Positions 23,925-37,972 of a stretch of DNA of 64,000 bases are shown here, one piece after another. The notes under the pieces were generated by a model that saw only the letters and a program-made list of their open reading frames with translations, ran no database searches and was not told where the DNA came from. The DNA is taken from the NCBI GenBank assembly GCA_013396995.1, contig VWZP01008288.1:314857-378856 (forward strand), given 5' to 3'. Position 1 is the stretch's first letter; each line of letters begins with the position of its first letter. The position numbers and the translations under genes are program-made. This DNA comes from Dicaeum eximium. Its lineage: Eukaryota > Chordata > Aves > Passeriformes > Dicaeidae.

Positions 23925-26900
23925 TTTTCAAAGCCCACTCAGTTCAACCAGCCAACTGATCCCCCCACCTTCCCTGACACTTTGCAGCTCCATGGCTTAG
24001 GGCTGAACCATTGTGACTCAAGACACCGTAGAAAATACACTCCAAATTTATGTTCAACCACAGTACTCCACATTAGTCATCAGGAAATCATGACTTCACA
24101 GTATCATCATTATATTACCAATGACTTAAGCCCCCTCCCTCTTCCCCACTTCAGAATAAAATTTTGGCCTCCTATGACACTAGCCCAAAATTTGTGAAAG
24201 CAGCCACCTGAAGTACAGAGTATCTAGTCTACCAGTCTGGTTTTTTTCAGAAGCTGTAAATCTAGCAGTCTGAAAAAACAAAGGTTCTGCAAACAGGAAG
24301 CTATTTACTTCAGCAACTTTATCAAATACTGTAGGTAAACCCAACATGTTTCACTGCATTTGAAGCAAACAGCAAAGAAAAGAAACAACAATTGTCCATG
24401 TTTCTGACTTCTTCAGAGCAGATGGTAAAGACTATTTACTTACATATGTAATGCCTAGCCACACAGAGTTGAAAACTGTGGCCACTGTATGGTCAGGTGA
24501 TTTTTCTTTTGCTTAATGATCAATCTCACATGGGAGATGAAATATATTTAAATGAAAAAACAGCACTTGCAGATTACTTTCAATACACTCCATTTCCCTT
24601 TAACTTTTGGGAGCTAAAAACTTTACATCTGAGTTTCTCTTGCCAATGACACAGGGTTTTTTTAAAACTCTAAAGCATTTCAAGTACTTCTTTCAACATA
24701 TACTTATATTGTGGTCCAGCCTTGTGTCATTTGAAATGATTGTGAAGCATTAGAGTTGAAACTTGGAAGTATCCTGAGCGATGTTTGATTTTTACATGCC
24801 TGTTCTGTCTTCAAGGCATAATACAGAAAGCAGCATAAAAAACAAGAGCAAGAGGAGGAAATACCACTGTGTCCAGGAAAACAGCTATGACCTCATTAGA
24901 AAGCAATTCACATAAACAAACACTTAAGAAATATTTCAAGTTTATGCAGCTCAAGCTGTTAGTTTAAAAACCTTCTCAAAAAGGAAATGTGCCAACACAA
25001 CTCAAAAGGCCTTTAATCCATTTGCTTCTGGCTTCACTGTTTTGACTGCAGCTTTCCAGATTTTTATGGATTCCCCCATACCTGAACAGTAGAGACAAAT
25101 TCCTGCCTCATTAGAAGTAGAAACATCATCTCCCATTAATTATTGTTATTTTTACATGTCCAAACAAGCCTATGCAAGTAGCTGCAAATCCTCTAAGGAA
25201 GCAGCATGCTTTATTCCTACAGTGAAAACCACTGTAGAATTTCACGACGTGTGTACTTTTACCACCCAGCCTTATGGTAAGCATATATACCCAGACTAAA
25301 CTACAGTCCTAAGCCTATGCATCCAGCCACGAGACAAGGATTACTTTTGTCAGAACCATCTGTAAGACTCCAGTCTTGAGACTGAGTCAAGGCAAAACAA
25401 GCACTACAACAAAGAACTCTAGCTTTAGATACTCCAGGTGGAAGCCTGATGAAAGAGAGAGCAACACACAGTGAAATTATAATAATGCATTTCTTCCACC
25501 AAAACATGCTGAAAGATCTTTCAGTTCTCCTTTTTTTGGTTGTTGTTTCTGTGGGTTTTCTGTTTTGTTTTTCGAAGTGCCAATTTTATTGCCTTATTGA
25601 TCCAAGTATGACATTCACCAAGGGACAAAAGAACATAAAGCTAACATTAAATAAATGCATCTTTTCCTAAATTTATTAATTCATTGTTCTGCCAAAAAAA
25701 GAGAAAATTACAGGTAGGATTCTTCAAGCTTAAGTGTGTCACAAAGGAATTCAAATTGCCAAAACTTCATAGCACAAAGCAGTTAAACCTATCTGAGACT
25801 CCAAATCCCATTTGTGATGCAGACTACCACAACAAAGCAATGGGCATGACACACAGGCCATGGCTTTGTGAACATAAATTCAGGGTCTGCTAGCTCTCAG
25901 ATAACCCAAAAATACAAGATCGACCCAGCCCAAGCACTGACACACAACTGCCCATCTGTGAAAGAAGCCAGGACAGAGGGGATGGTCCCCAGAAAGATAC
26001 AGGGCTTTTTCTGGCAGTGGAAGAAAAAATGACATCTCTGCTTCTATAGGAAGTCAAGCACGACTATGATTGACTTGATTTGGCATTGAAGTTCCTGCCA
26101 CAGAGTTAAAAGAAAAATAGTTCTGACACAAATTTAGCTCTACATGGCCAGAGCCTTTTTGTTCTGGGTGTGAGAGCCCAAAAACGTGGCACTGAACCCC
26201 ACAGCCTCATACTACATGAACAGTGATCATTTCTCACACCTTTATCACCAACCTGGACTGCAAAGGGACACAATCTGTTTTATCAAATTAGTCTTCAAAG
26301 GTATTTTACCTTCTACATGTAAATCTAATGAAATACATATTAGTTCTACGGGCTGAACTACTCCAAAGTAAAACTTCTGTTTTTGAGATTTCTGTAGTTT
26401 CATAATACTTATGGTTTTCTTTAATTAGAGTCACAGAACAGCTCAGAAACACATGCAAGTTTGGCAGGCCATCCCTTGCGAGGCAGCAGTTCTGCTCTCT
26501 TGGTTACACCAAGCACAGGAGATGCTTCAGGGCATCAGCTCTCTGTAGGCAAGTTTGGGCATTTTCTTCTGCAGTATCAGAAATTCCAGCTCTCCCAAAC
26601 CGGAAGCAAGATTCAAAACAATTTTCTGTTGTTTAAAGGATTAAAAGGTTGATGATTCCAGGAGTTCAGATGTTCCTTCAGTATAAATAAGTATTTGTAC
26701 CAGAGCCTTGGAAGGAACTCGGGTAAGTGCTGTGAACTTTCTACTAAATGAAAGGGAAGGAAACGGATAAATTTGATCCTGGATATAAACAAAACACAGG
26801 AAAGCTCTCCATTTTTCAAAAGCTGAGCTGATAAAGTTTAAAAAAGAGAAGGTTACATGTCACTGGAATTGGGACATAACAATGTTCTAGGACCACTGTA

Positions 26901-26994
26901 TGCTGTTGCTTCCTTGCAAGCATATAAAAACAAGCTAGGTAGGAAAAGCTATTTGGATTCTTACTCCTCAGGTTGCACTGCTTAGTTTCCCTAA

Positions 26995-27041
26995 GCAGCA
27001 TATTCCTTATTATTGCAGCACATTATATTGCAGCATATTCC
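26995..27041 (+). repeat. Short direct repeat GCAGCATATTCC
   Basis: The 12-mer GCAGCATATTCC occurs at 26995 and again at 27030, with a related GCAGCACATTAT between them, giving a small degenerate tandem array. No function is visible. Confidence 0.6.
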
Positions 27042-27762
27042 CTATTTTGTAATTCTCACAATTACAGGACTGTTCTGAAAGTCCTTTGGTCATGCATATT
27101 CTAAAAAGGTCATCTAGAAACAGAGAAACCAGAATTAAAATAAAACTGAAAGTATTATTTGCAAATGAATGCATTTATTTGTACAATTACTTAAAAATAC
27201 TTTCACAGCTTAAAGGAATGAAATACTATTTTGTGGCAACTGCAGTCTGTAAAAGAAATTAAAAGTTACTTGGGATGCTGAGAAAACCCAAATTCAGCTT
27301 GACCTGATACAATCCTGTCTTAATATTTTCTTTAAAACCACCAGTAATGGAGGAAATGCAACCTACCTATTAAACAATTCCAGTTTTATCTACTGTAACA
27401 GAGCAAAAATGCTAGAAGGGGTAATTCAGGTTAGACAGAAACAGCAAACAAATAGAAAGAAAGCTTCTCCTAAGCTTCATTACATTTCTCATCTTTGAGG
27501 TCTCACATTCTACAGTTTTTTCCTAGCCTCCAGTATACAAATTCCTTGCTAAGAGGAGTCATCCTCAGAACACCTCCCTTCCTACATCCTCTCTTACAAA
27601 TAAAATGTACACCTTTCTTTCAATTTTAATTTTTCTCCATTAAGTCATGTTTTTAGTGTTCGATTATTTCTGTGACTTTCTACAAGGCCATCCCCTTTCT
27701 TTCTCTTAACTCCTTGTAGAAATTAAGCAGTGCTGCTTTTTAACATCCTGCAGTCCTACTAC

Positions 27763-27811
27763 AGGAAAATACCAGGACAACAAAGGAAAATACCAGGACA
27801 ACCAGGACAAC
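27763..27811 (+). repeat. 21-bp tandem duplication
   Basis: AGGAAAATACCAGGACAAC occurs exactly at 27763-27781 and 27784-27802 (period 21), followed by a partial third copy CAGGACAAC. The perfect identity suggests recent slippage, so this may be a polymorphic small minisatellite. Confidence 0.85.
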
Positions 27812-29592
27812 TGAAACAGGACCACTAATAGGTACTGGCACAGCCCACTGTGCATTGCCAGGACATTTGTGAGAAGCCTCTAGTGCATGAGAGAAGTTAA
27901 ATTGCAGGGGGGAGAAAAGAAGAATCTCCAAACCTGTAACACAAGGCTGTGGTCTAGAGTTTTAACAGGTCTAGCCATGTCTTCCATGCTTTGAGAAAAA
28001 TACTGAATTCTAACCTTGTCCTCCCAAGTATTGGCAACTTTGTACAAGTTTAAAAAATCCAGCAGTATCTGAGCCAGAACATTACTGAAGATATAGTCTA
28101 CCAAGACAATTCACTTTGGCAAAAATCACTACTGTTTCACCAAAGTAAACACTAGAAGTATATATTTAACTGGGTTTTTTTATAACCCAGGCAGAACTGC
28201 ATCACTTAACATCTAATATTCTTTGTATATGTCATATAATTTCACAGAATCTATACAACATCTTGTGTTTCATTAACCTACATGAAATAAGTGAAATAGA
28301 TTTTGTCCTTTTTTATTTAAAAAATAAATTTGTTTTTAAAACTCAGTCTCTACTTCCCATTGAACAACTCTCCTGCTCCTAATGAACCACTCTAGAGTTT
28401 TGAGTCTGGTTTCACATCCAGCTGTGGTCCTGACAATCCCTACCTCATCTTTTTTTATCTATCTATCTACAGACTATTTTCTACCAGGAATTTTTGGTTG
28501 CCTGGCCTTCAGTTTTCTGTGTTTTCCTTTTTCCCTCTTGTTTTAAATGTAACTGGTAATGACTTGCACTGTTTCACACACTTTTCCCAATTTGACTAGG
28601 GCAAGTATAATACAGGTTCAGAGGAATGACTTGGTTTGGCAGACTCACCAGCTTTTTCATTATACTAGACCAAATTCTCATCCAGCTGTGACTGGTGATT
28701 AGCCATGATTTTCAAATACCCTTCAGATGTTCTGACTGAATTAAAAACAATAAACCCCAAAGCCAAACCTCAGCCCACAACAATTAAATCCCTCTACCTT
28801 TTTGGTATCAGATTATTTTCCTTTAATGTTAATCTTATTACGTACCAAACAGTTTGTTATCTTTTCCATCTCACAAGATGCATTTTGCATCTTATTTTTT
28901 TAAAAAATAAGCTGCCTATTTAAAGTCCACAAAAACCACAAAAATCTGTGGTTTTAGATGGCCAAAGAGAAATATGCAGTACTGTTCAATTAGTATTAGG
29001 ACTATTTAGTTCTCTGCTCCAAGACAGACTGTTACCTTGGTCAAATCTTTATTTCTTTAGAGCACACATAAAGTAAGTTTAATGAAAGTGCAATAAAGAC
29101 TGCCAAAATCAATGCAATAAATAACAGGAGCTCCATGGTAGACAGTGTCTGTGAGGTACTTCACTTGGACTTCATTCCTTCTTCTAAGGTGAATATTTTC
29201 CTTGCTGACCCTATATTCCCCATCAAATCCTTCAGTACTCATTGATGCTCCCTTTAGAAACAGGCCATTCTTATTTCCTTTTAGAAAGAGTGGAATGACC
29301 TTTATCCTTTTCTGCACCCTGAGATGAATAATGGATCTGCAATTGCTGTGAGAACCAAGGCACCAATAGGTGACAAGAAGTGTGACTAAAGAAGATTTTT
29401 AATCTTTCCTCCAATGCAGTACCACTGTATAGAGATGCAAATGTGAAAATAGCCAGGAGGCACAGAGTAAAAAGAAATACCTCCTTTATGTCATCTTATC
29501 TTCTCAAATGAGGAAAAAAAAAATCACAGAAACAGTTATAAAATACTGATTATGAGTCACATCAAGTGGTCCTACTGATGTAGGAGATCACT

Positions 29593-29655
29593 TCCACACA
29601 ATTATCTACTACCACACTATTATCTACAATTATTCCACTACCACACAATTATCAG
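29593..29655 (+). repeat. Imperfect tandem repeat (CACACAATTATCTAC type)
   Basis: Variants of ACCACACAATTATC and ACCACACTATTATCTAC recur about three times within 63 bases. It is a small decayed tandem array in intron 5. Confidence 0.65.
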
Positions 29656-32600
29656 TACACCAGCAGTATAGAAAGGGTCAAAATCTTAAGTCCTGGGGAA
29701 GGTGTGATTTGATCTTCCCAGGACCAATGCCAGTTATTTTCATGCATCCATCAAGTAGTCCCACTTTCAATGGATAGGGCAATGGAAGTCCACACCTCAA
29801 CCCCCAGGGAAAATGGATTGGGACTCCACAGCCATCCTTGGCAGATCTGGACTCTCAAATCACAGCTCACACATGACCTTGGCAGAAAGCAGCCTGGCCC
29901 ACTTGACCTTGAACCATGCTGACACATTGATGAGGACCACTCACACACGTAATGTATCACATTTCACAAACCAATCAACAATATTTTTGAAGTAGCAGTC
30001 GTTTTCAAGGAAACTTACTGAGAAGTGAAAGCCCTGACTGACAAAAGGCAGCAGCTGCAGGATGCCTGGTAATTGCTTTGTCAAATTTCTAAGGCACAGC
30101 TCACAGCCAGTATGTGCTTTAAGTGCAACTTACATTCAAGAGATCCATGCATCAATACCTAATTAGAGAACAGCCAAGTTTGGATACTTTCTCTTGTTTC
30201 CAAGCACTTGAACTCTTGCTGCATATGCAGCTTTTAATCTCTTTAGACTCACTTGTTGATATTTGTAATTTAATGCTGAACCAATTTTCTTTCCTTAGAA
30301 GCTCCCCCATGAGTAAAAGCAGCACACCAAGATTAGCAGACAGAAGTCCTTGTAAATAATATATTTTGTATGGATCAGAAGAAACTAGCTTCTGTGAAAT
30401 GCAGGCTTTTTGGAAGACTGCATATCCTGGGAATCTCTCACTCAATTTTCCCCAAATAAGTATCACATACTATCTATTATTCTCTAGATGAAAACCAGTT
30501 TTCAGGTAAGTGCGAGTGGGGAAACTTCAGGGCAGTTGGCACAGTCTGCCTTTAAACAAAGCAATACTGACTCTCATTTTCCCTGAAACAGTGCAGCAGA
30601 ACCACACAACAGAGAAAACCTCTTGCTCAGTTTCATACAGTAAGATGAAATTATTTGCTATAGATTTCCCATGTTGCCTTATTTCCTTTATATTGACTTC
30701 GCACTTCTCAGAAATGAGTACATTTGACTACAGATGTAGCTCTTCCCTGAAAACTTTACTACTGAACAGCACTGTGCAAATCTCTGATTCCCATATGCAA
30801 TGAGCAGTAATGTATTTAGTTGCATCAGTTATACTTGTAGTGATACTGTTTTATGGCAGCCAGAGATTTAAATTTAGCATTTCATACTTCTGTCTCCAGG
30901 CTAGAATTGTGTTACATGCATGAACTAGGGCTTGCTCTGATGGTCATCAAGAATATAAGATTAGGAGAAACAGCCAGCCATCTAAGCACAAATGACTGAC
31001 AAAACCATATCACTGTTGCATTTTAGATCATTGTTTGCCAACAATTCCATAGAGTTACAAGGTTTAAGTTACAAATTAACCAGTAAAGACCTTTCTCCTG
31101 ACAAGGAAAAGGGAGCAAAAAGAAGTAACAATGTTGCAGCCGTCACTGTTGTCTGAGCTCTCATTTTGACATCCAAGGACCAGGCAGGGTTTGCTCAGGG
31201 ATGGCTCAAATACTCACCCTAGATAAATCACGACGAAAGAACTAGATCACGTCAAAAGAGAACTTTGGGTTGATTCCTACCACCATTGAACAACACAGAA
31301 TGATTTTACTTACAAAGATGCTTCCCTTCAAAATGAAGGAATCAATGCATGCCTTAAAATTGACCTTTTCAATCGACTGACCTTTGGAACAAGAATCACA
31401 TTCTAATGACAGTAAGCATTAACTGTAACAGTGAAATCTTTTAAATATAGCAGTGTTTTAAAAAGCACAACTTTAGGTCTCTAGTTGTGTAACAGTTTTA
31501 TGCAAAATACTCTGATATCTGCATATGTTCATGATGTTTAAAATATTACACAGACCACTATTGTAATCTATCTGCAATGTAGGTTTTTTCTTCTCACCAA
31601 TAAGAAAGTTTTTAGGACTCAGAACTCCCTAAATTTTTTTTAAAAATAAAAAGTCATCCCCAAAAAAGTTTGACCCATGCAAAGATTGGACAGTTACAGA
31701 CAGTAGCTATGTAACAACAAGCTCCAATTAAATGAAAATACCAGGATCATTTTCCACGCAAGAATAAATGTTATTTTGGTGATTTATAATGTCTATATCA
31801 TTATAGAATAAACTATGAGAAGCAGCAGATTGCATATGATGTGAAACATACGGACACACCCTATAAAAATCTGAAGCAGGAAAATAAAGACTAGTGTATT
31901 GACTTAATGCTGTATTTATGATCAAATACCACCACCATTACAATCTGCAAAAGAAGCAATTACTGCAGAAGTTTCTTTTGCCACAGATTAATATGGTTTT
32001 CTTAGACAGACCAACCAAAAGCTAGTTTGAGACAGTGTGCATCAGTAACAAAGATAACCACACAAAATCTCCATATATATTGTAGGGCTTCTACATCAGT
32101 TTTATATTAAAAACATGTGCAAAAGAATAACTGATCTGTCCCAAACTGTTGACAAACAACAAAGAACATACTGTAGAGACTCTCCATGACATGGATTTTG
32201 CAGCCATTATTAACTATCCCCTCAACATTGGCCACTGTAATTCTACAACTACAGCAGATCTCCTTCCCACACAGTAAAGCCAACCTATCCATAGTGTGAA
32301 CATATAATTCTGCATCTACCACATTAGCACAAAATTGCAATAAATATTGCATAAGTCTGGCCTGCTTTAACACTCTGACCATCATTAGGGTTACCTAAAT
32401 ATACAAATAGGATTTTTTGCAGTCTACATTCACTAATTTGTAATGGATACCCTTATTTTAAGGTAGTGATGATCAGTATTCTTCCTGACTGGTCCCCTGC
32501 CCCCACACCAATGCCAAAGGAATGATTTAATTCTTTTAATTCAATAGATGTTACAATAGCAGGAAAACTATGCTAATGTGAGTATGCACATTTCCTTTTT

Positions 32601-33236
32601 ATTCCATCCTCTTGCTTGTTTTCAGAGGTTTTCAAACACAGAAGTAACTAATGAAACTTGTTAGTGATGCTGATTATACAACTTCCCCATTTACCATCTA
32701 TAAACTCATTAAATTGCATTTGATTAAAACACATCCTTTAAAAAGGCATCTTATCCTAATTGGAAAGGATGAAGATAAGGAATTCAGCATCCTCCCAGCA
32801 GTTTGTGCCAACAGCTAGCCACCCTCACTGCTGAGAACAGCTTGTCCTAGATCTTACAGATTTGACTCTTCTTACTTTGAAGGCATTTTTTTAACGAAGC
32901 AAAGAAATTGATCTAAGCCAATCACTGATATTTGGCTATTGGTAAGATATTTTCTCCATTTGTTACTGGTATCAATTGGATCTCCTCTGCACTTGTTACT
33001 ATTTCAAAATACTGTGAAAAAACAGAACCGGATATTGAATTCAACTATCATTTTCACTAAGAACATTCCCCCCTCCTCATCATTTTAAAGTGACAAAAGT
33101 AATGGTAGGGATTTTTTACACACATGCACACACATCTTCCAGTTTGTCATTGCATTAAACATGCATCTACAAGTTCTTATCAGAATTAGTTTTCTAGGAA
33201 TTTAGAGTTTGTAGAGGGCTTATTTGTAGTAGTTGT

Positions 33237-33280
33237 CCCCCCCCCAAAAAAAAACCAAAAAAACCCCACAAAACAAAACA
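33237..33280. repeat. C-run and A/C-rich block
   Basis: Nine C followed by runs of A broken by CC and CCCC form a low-complexity block of the same style as those at 23.4, 37.9 and 39.3 kb. Confidence 0.7.
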
Positions 33281-34596
33281 CCTAAACATACTAAAATGCA
33301 TTTAAAAAAATCCAGAATTATAAAGCAATGCTGATCTGATCATGTTCTATGACTATTCTGTCTTCTCTACCAATGATATGCCACACAATACAAATGTCCC
33401 ACACTCATGAGTAGCTTCACAATTTCTCACAGGTTGTTATTAAAAATATTGATCATCTTCAGGTTTATAACTATTCCCTCTTTCCAAAATGGAGCATCAT
33501 TAATAACTGCACCTAGAAGTTTGCTTGAAGCACTTTAAAATCATGTTATACAGCATTCATTTTTAAAATTTGATTGTAGCATTAAGTAACATAACGACAA
33601 ATGTGATTTTCTAAAAAAAGTATTTAATTCTCTGACCAGTTTCCTAAGGATTATTTAAATTTTTTTAAAGAGGAACTTATTAAAGATAATTTTGATACTG
33701 GCCTGGCATATATTAAAACTGATTTTAAGGACATGTATAAGACAAACCTAAAAACCTTAATTTTTCTCCAATCTGTCCTTTCAGCTTCCCTCTGTAGCAC
33801 CACCTTCCCTTCAAAAACTCCTGTTTCTTCTTCCATTTTACTCTGTATTCATAGGCTACTAAGGCATAGGAAACCTGAGAGGTAAAAGGAATCTTGATCC
33901 AAAAGCAGCTTGGATCTTTGGAGTGAGCTACCGTGCACAATAAGGCAGTGATGCCCAGGGCAACAGTGCTAAAGACAGTCCAAATTCACTGCTACCAATG
34001 AAAAATGAACCTAACTTTTACTTGGAAACAGGACATGAAGATGCCACAAAAAAAAAAAAAAATTGGCAATTTAAACAGCCCCATCTCATGCCTGTTACAA
34101 TATATATACTGCAACAGTTTTGTCAGCAGTATTCACAAATACCATGGAGGCTGAAGAGAAGCAATTAGCGTGGTGGTTTGTACCTTTGAGACATCATATC
34201 AGAAATTGGCTCTACATTTCTTGCTCAAACTACTAAAGTAAATCTGGAATTAAACATTGCATTGAGGCGTCTCACACAGGTAAATCAGATTCAGAAATTA
34301 TGATTCTTTAACAGAATGAAACAAATATGAAACAAAGAAAGACAAGTATTACTTTAGTGTACATAAACAAAAAGTGGATAAGTTGCATTTATACAATCTT
34401 ACCCAAATAGTGAAAGAATTACTCTAAAAGCTAAGGAATCTGTGACACTTTGTGATAGAAATTATTTTATTCACATGGGAAAACTTAATTTTTATATATT
34501 ATATCCCCATTATAGGTACTATTATTTTTCAATCAGCATTTCTGTATTTAAAATATTGCTGTGTGTAAATAGCACAGACCTTCTCCTGGAGAAATA

Positions 34597-34612
34597 TCTC
34601 TCTCTCTCTCTC
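34597..34612. repeat. (TC)8 microsatellite
   Basis: Eight uninterrupted TC dinucleotides are followed by a run of six C. It is the cleanest dinucleotide microsatellite in the window. Confidence 0.85.
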
Positions 34613-35387
34613 CCCCCATTTGCAATGAGAATTGTAGAATAAAGGCTGTTTCAAACATTTGATACACATACCACTAAACAAGATCAAATATTGCTGGATA
34701 AATATTAATGAATAAATGCTGCAAGAGCTTGTAATTTTTAATGGTCAGAAATGATTCTGCAATCCTTCAAGAGTATTTTCCCCCTTACCAATAATCAAAT
34801 ATTGCTTCTTCACAATTCACCATATACACACAGCTCTGTATATAGAAACGGCCCTCAGATAAGAGTCACTTGCATGACAAATTTAAGGTTTTTCAGTATT
34901 TTCTAAACATTTACATTGGGAAGCAAAGAGTGAAAATAAATATATTCCTACACTGTCTTATAATTTCTAAAGGTTGTACACCTGTATTAAAAATTACTTT
35001 GCATTTGATTTTTAAAGCAAACCTCAGTCTAAACAGCATGCTTTCACTTACAGTGCTGCCACAAGCAGCTGTGATGGTTAACAAAAATTTCATTTCTAGA
35101 AGGCCTCTAGTGTTTGCTACTGGCAAAAGACTATATGAAAGACATGCAGTGAGGGAGCCTTGCTAAAACTATAATTCCCTGAGTCACAGAGAAAAGTGAT
35201 TCAGAAACTAAAGCAGCATGACAACTTCAAAATTATCTTCACCTAACTTCCAGCTCCTTCTTACTGAATGAAATTCAAGACAATTAATTCTCCTTGATCT
35301 TGAAAATATAGTATGAAATAACCAAATGCCCAGCATCCCCCAGAGAGACATAAAAAACCCTCCTCTCCAGGTGCAAGTCCCACGTAC

Positions 35388-35509
35388 CATTGACACACTC
35401 AAAGACGTCGCAGCACTTGCCAGGCGTCCCATCTCCACGCGAGACGATCTGGGGCACGGAGCCTGCCTCGCACATGGGGAAACCGCAGAGACCCGTGAGA
35501 CACTCGCAT
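35388..35509 (-). CDS. CRIM1: CRIM1 exon 5: cysteine-rich linker, fourth unit
   Basis: This internal coding exon of 122 nt (phase 2 in, phase 1 out) corresponds to about human residues 290-330. It reads (R)CECLTGLCGFPMCEAG, then VSRGDGTPGKCCDVFECVN, almost identical to human. The six-cysteine unit C-x4-C-x4-C-x18-CC-x4-C resembles the C-terminal half of a VWC domain. The region lies in the extracellular part just before VWC domain 1 and carries no named domain that I recall. The acceptor ends TGGTTCCAG and the donor is G|GTACGT. The phase difference means exon 5 cannot be skipped alone without a frameshift; exons 4 and 5 together total 243 nt and could be. The exon completes an 81-residue module that begins with exon 4 and aligns without gaps to exon 3. 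Confidence 0.96.
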
Positions 35510-36913
35510 CTGGAACCACAGGACAGCAGGGAAAACCCGTAAATAAAGGGAGCCACACACAGGGTGAAAGAACAAGCAAGAGGAAAACAGAAATTCAGAG
35601 CACAAATTACAGCTTTGGCATATTCATGTCTTAGAATCATCTTTTATTAACTCAGCGACTGAGATATTTTATCGACCTGAAGGGTTATTTTTAACCATCA
35701 AAACTCTGTTGGCTGTCAAGCGAACAAAAAGTGGTAGTGTGCAACACCAATGGTGCTCTTCTGCTCCATGTAAAAATTTGAAAACAGTAGTAACTGTGTT
35801 CTCCAGACTTGCAAAATAAGGCTTCTCCTCCAATTCTGTCTTGAATAATCAAAACTGATGAAACATTAATAACAGAAATCGTATTCACTCATCAGAAGGG
35901 TGTTTTCTCATTAGGAAACCACAATATATCCCGTGTAATCTTGGGAAAAATTTAAGAGAAAGGAAGACCAGAATCATTAAATCTAAGCTGAATGAAAATA
36001 ATTGGAAGTTCTCTTTTGGTGTTGATGGTGCTGCAGTTTGCAGAAGGTGAAACCAATTACATGTGACGCCAAATAATGTGGGAAGCTAGGTATACTAAAT
36101 ACTGGGGTTAGTTTTGGATCATTCCAAAAGGACTACATTCTCTATGTAAGTAGTATTTATTTGCTTATTAAAGAAAACAGCCTAATGAACTGGGAGATAT
36201 AAAATGTGGATAAACAATGTCTGCTTCCAGATTCTTTGCTTTATGATTAACGTAACAGTTTAAAAGTCAAACACTTAAGACTTTTGGTAAGTTTACATTT
36301 AACAGAGTTCTTGCCCTCAACAATGGGCACATTATAGGGATAAGCAGCAATGATTCTAAAATAGAAGATCCTGTAATTATGAGTTAAAGAAATAAGAACT
36401 CTACTTGTTAATAATTATTTCAAATATTTTAAGTATCCCAAGATAATCCCCACATTAAACAACCCCTTACCAAGCAGCAGCAGCAGCCCTTACTGCACTT
36501 GCTTATTCTTTATGCTCAAAAAGCAACAAGGTTGGTTCTCCTCTGCCATGCATGTCTCCTTAATTGCCCAACAGCCATTTCATCTCAGACCAGCATCCAA
36601 TGAATGAGGAAGAACCACCTCTCAACAGACAGGTTTTTAATATCTCTCCCTTTAACCATCAGTGTTAGATAAAATTGTTATATTCTCCAGTGTAAGGCAT
36701 TACTCAAAAGGAAGTTTTCAAGAAATACAAGTAAAGTCAAGGAATCTCACAGAACCTCTATTAATTTGAAAAGGATTCTTAAAATGCTGCATTACAGGAG
36801 CAAGTTACTGTAAAGAGATAAAGTCAAGTTCAAAAATAATGTTAAATACATCACAATAACTTTATGTGCACATATATGCTACAGTATAGCAACAGCTTTA
36901 AAGAAGGCATTTG

Positions 36914-37000
36914 AAGGTTTGGGGTTTTTTCTTTGTTGGTTTGGTTGTGGTTTTTTTTTTTTTTTGTTGGTCTGTTTGGGTTTTTTGTTTCTTTGTTTTT
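36914..37000. repeat. T/G-rich low-complexity block
   Basis: Runs of T are broken by GG, GGG and GGGG (GGTTTGGGGTTTTTTC, then GTTGGTTTGGTTGTGG and a run of 15 T). It is the opposite-strand version of the A/C-rich blocks elsewhere. A 104-residue open frame across it is low-complexity and not a gene. Confidence 0.75.
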
Positions 37001-37903
37001 AATAATACTATGCTTCCCATAACAGCAAAGAATAATGGACTAAACAAAAAAGTAAGAGTACAAAAATCAAAGTTTCATTTATCACACCTTTGCTTGCGAC
37101 ATTTTCTTCTCAACTTATTTGTAAATACAAAGACAGAAGTAGCCTCATTATTTTCTTTACCGTGTGTTTTTTGGCATCAGAGATGTAGAAGGAAGGAAAG
37201 GCATTTTGGCTTCTACTACATGTGATCAAAAAATCCAAAGCATTTGTGACAGTAGTTTCCCTTTAAGGTCACTCTGTAAAAAATTTTACAGAATTACTAA
37301 TATCTCTCACTTTTGCTGTCCCAATAGTACAGGAAGGTGGTGGGGGGAAGAAAAAAGGTGACCTCTAGTAATCAATGAAAAAGAAAAATTTGCACGGTCA
37401 GGTTCATGGAATTTGCACCTTAACCCATGTAGCAGACTCTTTTCAAAGATGCTTTTCCTTTCTGAGAGAGCGAAACCCAGAAATAACTACCTACATATTA
37501 CTAATGAAAAATAATTTTAAAAATCTTTTAAAACATACATGACAGGAAAAAAGTGCAGACACAATCGGTAAGTGGTATTAAAAGCCTAAATAAAAATTGA
37601 AGTTTCACTTCCATAACCCTATATTCAACATCCTGATGACCTCTGGGAAAATAGGCAGATAAAACTCCTGGAAATTCAGAGAGAATAGCACACATTAGGA
37701 AAATATTTGTGGACTTTGATCTTCCAAGATTCATGAGCTGAAATTACCACTCTTAGTTCTACTGTCTTCACACTAAACTTTCTCAGAAGTATCTTCTTTC
37801 TTTTTGTCTCCTATTCCTTGTAACTGATAGAACTGCAAGATTAAATTATTAGATTAATAACTTGTATTTTCCCCCTCTCATTTTTTTTCCAAATCAACAG
37901 CTT

Positions 37904-37972
37904 AAAAAAAAAAAAAAAAAAAAAACCAAAAAAACCAAAAAAACCCAAAAAAACCCACAAAACTAAACCACA
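37904..37972. repeat. Poly-A followed by (CCAAAAAAA)n-like block
   Basis: A run of about 22 A passes into ACCAAAAAAACC and CCCAAAAAAACCC units with a period near nine. It could be a degenerated A tail or a simple-repeat expansion. Confidence 0.75.

Larger units (their letters stand above)
22802..35387 (-). other. CRIM1: CRIM1 intron 5 (12.6 kb)
   Basis: This phase 1 intron lies between the exons encoding the last linker unit and VWC domain 1. The donor is GTACGT and the acceptor CTTTCAG on the minus strand. It contains a duplicated segment close to its 3' splice site (22826-22942, with a partner at 23838-23924), A/C-rich blocks at 23395-23456 and 33237-33280, small tandem duplications near 27.0, 27.8 and 29.6 kb, and a (TC)8 run at 34597-34612. 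No open frame in it resembles a protein I know, and no LINE fragment was recognised. Confidence 0.9.

Noticed and set aside
36911..37225. 104-codon open frame with hydrophobic N-terminus resembling a membrane peptide
   Set aside because: The hydrophobic stretch is just the translation of a T/G-rich low-complexity block (F, V, G, W codons).
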